The notes beneath the pieces are model-generated. The model worked only from the letters and a program-made list of their open reading frames with translations, made no database searches and was not told where the DNA came from. The translations under genes and the position numbers were made by a program. From contig JAGYMJ010000622.1 of assembly GCA_018400625.1 (NCBI GenBank), positions 1-10,028 of the forward strand: 10,028 bases of DNA, given 5' to 3'. Position 1 is the stretch's first letter, and each line of letters opens with the position of its first letter. The DNA is from Planctomycetota bacterium. Lineage in GTDB: Bacteria; Planctomycetota; Brocadiia; SM23-32. Of the stretch, positions 7,085 to 10,028 are shown piece by piece.

Positions 7085-8335
7085 TTACTTACGAACTCTG
7101 TACAACATTTCGCCGGCTTTGGGCACATACAAGACGCCTTCATCTTCGCGGTCTTTATAAGCCCCGACATCGACGGAATCAGGATCCATATAACCAAGGT
7201 TGACTTTTTTACATCTTTCTTCCGGTATTCCGGTAGCGAGTATGACCTGAGCCCGGGGTTTTTCCACACCCTTCTCATAACTTCCAATCCCTTTCACGTG
7301 GGTTGAATGCGCTAAAACGCCCCAGGGATAGTCCTTGAATTTATCCCACTGTTTCCGAAAATAATCGCGGGTATGATAACCTATTTTGTCCAGGTCTTCA
7401 CCGTGCGTATAAGATATTTCTGTGATATGAGGGGCATAAATGATTAACTTGCCGCCTTCGGCTAATACCGGTTCCAATTTATACATACATTTACCGCCCG
7501 TCCAAAGGTCATCATACATTTTGGGCGCACAAGAAAGTACGGTGTGGAAGGGGTGGTTTTTATAGACGATGTGTATTTTATCCGAAAGGTCGGCGGCTTC
7601 CGACCACGCTTCTTCCGTGCCGCCGTAATACAATCCTGCAAGCTCATGCCCTTTAACCACCATACAAAAAGCACTTTTTTCAACGGGCACGTACGACGCT
7701 GCAAGGTCGAGAACGCGGCGCACGGGGGTCCATTTGTTACCGATTATATCGGGGTTGGTTATAACCGCTCCAAGCCAGTGGAAGAAATCGATGATCTCCT
7801 TGCCGGCGATCCCGGGAAAGATATACTTATTTCCGCCCGAAAATCCAACAACTTCGTGAGGGAAAACAGGACCGACAACCATGAGATGGTCGTAGTCGAG
7901 AATTTTCTTGTTCACTGTAAGTTTAACCTCCATGCGGAAAAGCCCGTCGCTGAGTTCCTCCACTTTCTCCTCCGGGATGACTCCCAGATCGGTGAGGGCG
8001 TCATTCTCTTTCCACATGTGGTTGAAAAAGCGAACATCGGAATACTTTTCCTGATGCTCCGCCCTGGTCATGCTCATTCGTTCATATATTTGTGCCTCCG
8101 ACATAGGCGGATGGGTGCCAAGCGCTATCATGACATCCAGGGCTTTCACCCTGTCGGACAGAGCGGCATAAATTGAGCGGAACATGAGCCCAATCGGGGC
8201 TGTTCGCGTGTGATCAGGAACAATGAGAAGGACTTTCTGGCCGTCAAGTTTGCCGTCAGACATCGCGTCGGAGACGATATCGTTTATTTGTTCCTCGGGT
8301 AAGTATTTGTCTGGATGACCTTTACCAACAACCAC
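7085..8335 (-). CDS. LarA-type nickel-pincer hydroxyacid racemase/epimerase homologue
   Basis: The 416-residue protein belongs to the lactate racemase LarA family (DUF2088). Members use a nickel-pincer nucleotide cofactor to invert an alpha-hydroxy acid carbon by hydride transfer. Asp41 and Arg44 lie in VPDHTRTAP, and His75 lies in IALGTHPP (cf. His108 of Lactiplantibacillus LarA). PHEVVGFSGGNKYIFPG provides His160 and Lys170, and His186 follows sixteen residues later. These spacings reproduce His174-Lys184-His200 of LarA exactly, so the cofactor site looks intact. The start is GTG, set by AGGAGA six bases upstream. The cofactor genes larB, larC and larE are absent here and would have to lie elsewhere. 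Transcription is expected from the consensus promoter at 8476-8504, through the inserted repeat. The substrate is unknown; the family also includes malate racemases and a D-gluconate 2-epimerase, so the neighbouring gnd hints at a sugar acid. Confidence 0.85.
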   Translation of the reverse strand: MVVGKGHPDKYLPEEQINDIVSDAMSDGKLDGQKVLLIVPDHTRTAPIGLMFRSIYAALSDRVKALDVMIALGTHPPMSEAQIYERMSMTRAEHQEKYSDVRFFNHMWKENDALTDLGVIPEEKVEELSDGLFRMEVKLTVNKKILDYDHLMVVGPVFPHEVVGFSGGNKYIFPGIAGKEIIDFFHWLGAVITNPDIIGNKWTPVRRVLDLAASYVPVEKSAFCMVVKGHELAGLYYGGTEEAWSEAADLSDKIHIVYKNHPFHTVLSCAPKMYDDLWTGGKCMYKLEPVLAEGGKLIIYAPHITEISYTHGEDLDKIGYHTRDYFRKQWDKFKDYPWGVLAHSTHVKGIGSYEKGVEKPRAQVILATGIPEERCKKVNLGYMDPDSVDVGAYKDREDEGVLYVPKAGEMLYRVRK

Positions 8336-8341
8336 TATAAG

Positions 8342-8347
8342 TCTCCT
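8342..8347 (-). promoter_or_regulatory. Ribosome binding site fixing the GTG start of the LarA-like gene
   Basis: AGGAGA on the minus strand lies six bases before the GTG codon at 8333-8335. No in-frame ATG offers a comparable site, so the GTG start is preferred. Confidence 0.8.
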
Positions 8348-8374
8348 AAAATAAATTATTGTTTGTCATATGTA

Positions 8375-8382
8375 ATAAAGCG
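8375..8382. repeat. Target-site duplication, left copy (ATAAAGCG)
   Basis: This octamer is identical to 8466-8473. The two copies exactly abut the two ends of the 83-bp element between them. The identity can be extended by GTA if the first three element bases are counted. Confidence 0.85.
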
Positions 8383-8465
8383 GTAAATATTCAGCGAAGT
8401 GCGCAGTTTTCTCACCACCGTGCCCTGTGCCGGTGGGGATGCAAGGTGGTTCACTGAGGACTTAC
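8383..8465. mobile_element. IS66-type MITE, copy B (83 bp)
   Basis: The element starts GTAAATATTCAGCGAA and ends TTCACTGAGGACTTAC. The ends form imperfect terminal inverted repeats (GTAA-T--TCAG-GAA conserved). The centre is a hairpin CCACCG (8415-8420), ten bases, CGGTGG (8431-8436). It aligns without length change to the copy at 9861-9943. Perfect 8-bp direct repeats flank it. GTAA termini and 8-bp duplications are known traits of the IS66 family, so passive mobilisation by an IS66-type transposase is inferred; no transposase is in the window. It has no coding capacity. It lies between the promoter at 8476-8504 and the LarA-like gene. Confidence 0.82.
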
Positions 8466-8473
8466 ATAAAGCG
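8466..8473. repeat. Target-site duplication, right copy (ATAAAGCG)
   Basis: This is the perfect repeat of 8375-8382 directly beyond the right end of the 83-bp element. It also overlaps the expected transcription start of the adjacent minus-strand promoter. Confidence 0.85.
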
Positions 8474-8475
8474 GT

Positions 8476-8504
8476 ATTATAGAACATGCAAGGAATTATG
8501 TCAA
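8476..8504 (-). promoter_or_regulatory. Perfect-consensus sigma70-type promoter for the LarA-like/gnd operon
   Basis: On the minus strand TTGACA (8499-8504) and TATAAT (8476-8481) are separated by exactly 17 bp, matching the housekeeping consensus at all twelve positions. Transcription would start near 8469, at the edge of the inserted repeat, and read through it into the LarA-like gene. With the element the leader is about 134 nt; without the element and one duplication copy it would have been about 43 nt. Confidence 0.85.
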
Positions 8505-8562
8505 GATGTCGACAAATATTTCCTCACCGGATAGAAGGACGGCTTAAAAATCTTAAAACGTT

Positions 8563-8862
8563 TCATGCCTTTTCCCGCATCTTCTGTAAAAGCTCCAGAT
8601 ACTCGTTAACGGTCGCCTCCATGATCTCTTTGCCTTTTTCAGCCGTAGCCGCTTGAGGACACCCATAGGCACCGGTTTTGCTGCTTGTATGTCCCCAGGT
8701 TGACCAGAATACTTTTGCATTATGGCGCGTGATCAGGTCACCGTCGACGAACCGGTTGCGGGTTTTGACGGGTTCATCTTCAGCTTCGGACATATCAACC
8801 CTTTTCTCCATCCCGAGCATTAAAGAGGTTTCATATACGCCCGTTTCTTCCCTTACCAGCTT
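8563..8862 (-). pseudogene. C-terminal remnant of a creatininase-family amidohydrolase
   Basis: The open frame contains GVYETSLMLGMEKRVDMSEA and, later, WSTWGHTSSKTGAYGCPQAA. Both are typical of the C-terminal half of creatininase-family amidohydrolases, metal enzymes that open cyclic or amide substrates. The Glu of ETSLML corresponds to a metal ligand. Family members are about 240-260 residues, whereas only about 100 recognisable residues remain here. The N-terminal metal-binding half (the usual E-x-H and Asp ligands) is missing. The frame can be extended to a TTG at 8919, but residues beyond about 8862 run through a G8 tract (8881-8888) and look non-homologous. It lies directly downstream of purC on the same strand. 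It is most likely a deletion relic and non-functional as an enzyme. Confidence 0.75.
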
Positions 8863-8880
8863 TCCCCGACGCGAGAATGC

Positions 8881-8888
8881 GGGGGGGG
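8881..8888. repeat. G8 homopolymer upstream of the creatininase remnant
   Basis: Eight consecutive G residues lie at the degenerate 5' side of the creatininase remnant. The similar flanks GAGAATGCG and GAGAATCCTGCG lie on either side. Changing its length would not restore the missing N-terminal half, because purC coding sequence begins 33 nt beyond it. Confidence 0.55.
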
Positions 8889-8920
8889 CGCATGAGAATC
8901 CTGCGTTCCCAAAACTCAAG

Positions 8921-9817
8921 TCATTCGGGCGTCTTGCCCGTCAGGAGTTCGCAAGCTTTTAAGTATTTTTGGGTTGTTTTTTCCACCACTTCGTCGGGTA
9001 ACGCCGGCCCCGGGGGGGTATGATCCCATCCGGATTCATCAAGCCAGTCGCGCACAAACTGTTTGTCAAAAGAAAGCTGGGGCCGTCCGGGCTCATAGGA
9101 GTCAGCAGGCCAGAAACGGCTTGAGTCAGGTGTAAGAACTTCATCGATCAAAGTCAATTCCCCATCGCATAAACCCCATTCAAATTTCGTATCACAGAGA
9201 ATGATGCCTCTTGTCGCCGCGTATTCACTGGCTTTCTTATAGATGGCCAGCGATCTTTCTTTCAGTTCTTCCGCCAGTTCCATCCCGATAATATCACCGG
9301 CCTGTTCTATACTTATGTTTTCGTCATGGCCGGTTTCGGCCTTTGTTGCCGGTGTGAAAATAGGCTCCGGGAGTTTTTCACATTGCCGCAGGCCCTCAGG
9401 CAATTTTATCCCGCAAACTTCATTATTTTGCTGGTACTCGCGCCAGCCCGAACCCGCGAGATAGCCCCTTATCACGCATTCGATCGGAATCACTTCGGCC
9501 TTTTTCACTAGCATGGAACGACCGGCCAGGACGTCTGAATGTTTTTGGATCTCTTCCCCCATCTCTGCGGGATCGGCTGTGATAAGATGGTTTGGGGTAA
9601 TATCGGACAGATAATCCAGCCAGAAGAGGGTCAGGGCGGTTAAGACGTTACCTTTTAGAGGTATAGGTGACCCCAAAACGCTGTCATAGGCGCTTATTCT
9701 GTCCGAAGCCACGATGAGCAGATTATCGCCTGCATCGTATATATCGCGCACCTTTCCTCGATTCAAGAGATCAAGGTTGTCAAAATCCGTTTCCATTAAT
9801 CCTCTTTCATTCTTCAT
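8921..9817 (-). CDS. purC: Phosphoribosylaminoimidazole-succinocarboxamide (SAICAR) synthase
   Basis: This is the de novo purine enzyme that joins CAIR and aspartate using ATP to give SAICAR in the cytoplasm. With the chosen start it has 298 residues, the length of the longer yeast ADE1-type group rather than the roughly 240-residue E. coli type. Visible motifs are the nucleotide-binding GKVRDIYD (21-28), ASDRISAYD (37-45), the first family signature VIPIECVIRGYLAGSGW (109-125) and the second, LCDTKFEWG (207-215). LIDEVLTPDSSRFWP follows, binding metal and substrate in this family. The ATG at 9815-9817 is favoured because AGAGG lies five bases upstream. An ATG at 9853 would add twelve unlike-family residues and has no such site. 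Repeat copy C lies 43 bp upstream, so any purC promoter is within or beyond the element or in the short AT-rich gap. The next gene downstream is a creatininase remnant. Confidence 0.96.
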   Translation of the reverse strand: MKNERGLMETDFDNLDLLNRGKVRDIYDAGDNLLIVASDRISAYDSVLGSPIPLKGNVLTALTLFWLDYLSDITPNHLITADPAEMGEEIQKHSDVLAGRSMLVKKAEVIPIECVIRGYLAGSGWREYQQNNEVCGIKLPEGLRQCEKLPEPIFTPATKAETGHDENISIEQAGDIIGMELAEELKERSLAIYKKASEYAATRGIILCDTKFEWGLCDGELTLIDEVLTPDSSRFWPADSYEPGRPQLSFDKQFVRDWLDESGWDHTPPGPALPDEVVEKTTQKYLKACELLTGKTPE

Positions 9818-9822
9818 ATCAA

Positions 9823-9827
9823 CCTCT
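9823..9827 (-). promoter_or_regulatory. purC: Ribosome binding site deciding the purC start
   Basis: AGAGG on the minus strand ends five bases before ATG 9815-9817. A further GAGG precedes the next in-frame ATG at 9794-9796, so initiation seven codons later is a weaker alternative. Confidence 0.65.
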
Positions 9828-9860
9828 GCAATTGTTAAGTTATAGAAATACAATGTTGCC

Positions 9861-9943
9861 GTAAGTCTTCAGTAAAGTGCACAGTTTTATCCCCACCGTT
9901 CTCTGTGCCGGTGGTGAAGCAGCGTCGTTCACTGAGGACTTCC
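9861..9943. mobile_element. IS66-type MITE, copy C (83 bp)
   Basis: This second full-length copy is in the same orientation and of the same length as that at 8383-8465. The left end GTAAGTCTTCAGTAAA pairs with the right end TTCACTGAGGACTTCC as imperfect inverted repeats. The central hairpin is CCACCG (9893-9898), ten bases, CGGTGG (9909-9914). No convincing 8-bp duplication remains (left flank ATGTTGCC, right flank ATCTAGGT) and the last bases have diverged, suggesting an older insertion than copy B. It fills the gap between the stop codon of the upstream gene (9946-9948) and purC. Confidence 0.75.
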
Positions 9944-9945
9944 AT

Positions 9946-10028
9946 CTAGGTTGTAGTTTGCAAGTTTATGCCGCTTGCGGCCTCAGCCGTTTCGATGATC
10001 TCATTGTAAACTTTGGATCGGTGGCTCA
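9946..10028 (-). CDS. 3' end of an unidentified gene (partial)
   Basis: A minus-strand frame is open from the window edge to TAG at 9946-9948. It gives about 26 residues ending EIIETAEAASGINLQTTT. The composition looks like an ordinary amphipathic C-terminus, and the other two frames on this strand have stops, so this is probably a real gene end. No family can be assigned from so short a piece. Its position upstream of purC on the same strand allows a shared operon, although repeat copy C now separates the two. Confidence 0.5.
   Translation of the reverse strand, partial: SHRSKVYNEIIETAEAASGINLQTTT

Noticed and set aside
9839..9844. TATAAC as a purC -10 element formed next to MITE copy C
   Set aside because: No acceptable -35 hexamer lies 16-18 bases upstream, so a promoter created by the element is not supported.
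9818..9853. Upstream ATG at 9853 as the purC start
   Set aside because: It would add twelve residues not typical of the family, while the ATG at 9815-9817 has AGAGG five bases upstream.

Overview
The window reads as a bacterial chromosome of moderate G+C content. It is probably from the PVC superphylum (Kiritimatiellota, Lentisphaerota or Planctomycetota-like). This placement is an inference from a formylglycine sulfatase, an Asp-box sialidase-like protein, a secreted DUF1080/LamG-type protein and a BD-FAE-like esterase sitting together, and no marker gene confirms it. Every convincing gene is on the minus strand, so transcription runs from high to low coordinates. Most starts have clear Shine-Dalgarno sites.

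Right part (about 8560-10028): the 3' end of an unidentified gene enters from the right edge. It is followed by purC (SAICAR synthetase, ADE1-type length) and then the C-terminal remnant of a creatininase-family gene. Middle part (about 5540-8504): a perfect-consensus sigma70-type promoter (TTGACA, 17 bp, TATAAT) precedes a LarA-type nickel-dependent hydroxyacid racemase/epimerase homologue. 6-phosphogluconate dehydrogenase (gnd) comes next, and the unit closes with a 14-bp-stem intrinsic terminator. Left part (about 334-5448): a second good promoter leads a carbohydrate-degradation cluster of a secreted ConA-like protein, a sulfatase, an Asp-box sialidase-like protein, a frameshifted C-terminal gene remnant and an alpha/beta-hydrolase esterase. 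The left 333 bases hold no gene I can support.

The most notable non-genic signal is a small interspersed repeat family. Two full 83-bp copies (8383-8465 and 9861-9943) have imperfect terminal inverted repeats with GTAA-type ends and a conserved internal hairpin. Two shorter tandem relatives lie at 1581-1726. The copy at 8383-8465 is flanked by a perfect 8-bp direct repeat (ATAAAGCG), as expected of a transposed element. GTAA termini with 8-bp duplications fit the IS66 family, so these are best read as IS66-type MITEs. One copy sits between the consensus promoter and the ribosome binding site of the LarA-like gene, so it should be transcribed in the leader. The tandem copies abut a gene remnant that has lost its 5' part.

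I see no defence system, CRISPR array, phage module or clearly new protein system. The novelty lies in the mobile repeat and its placement, and in the pairing of the LarA homologue with gnd.
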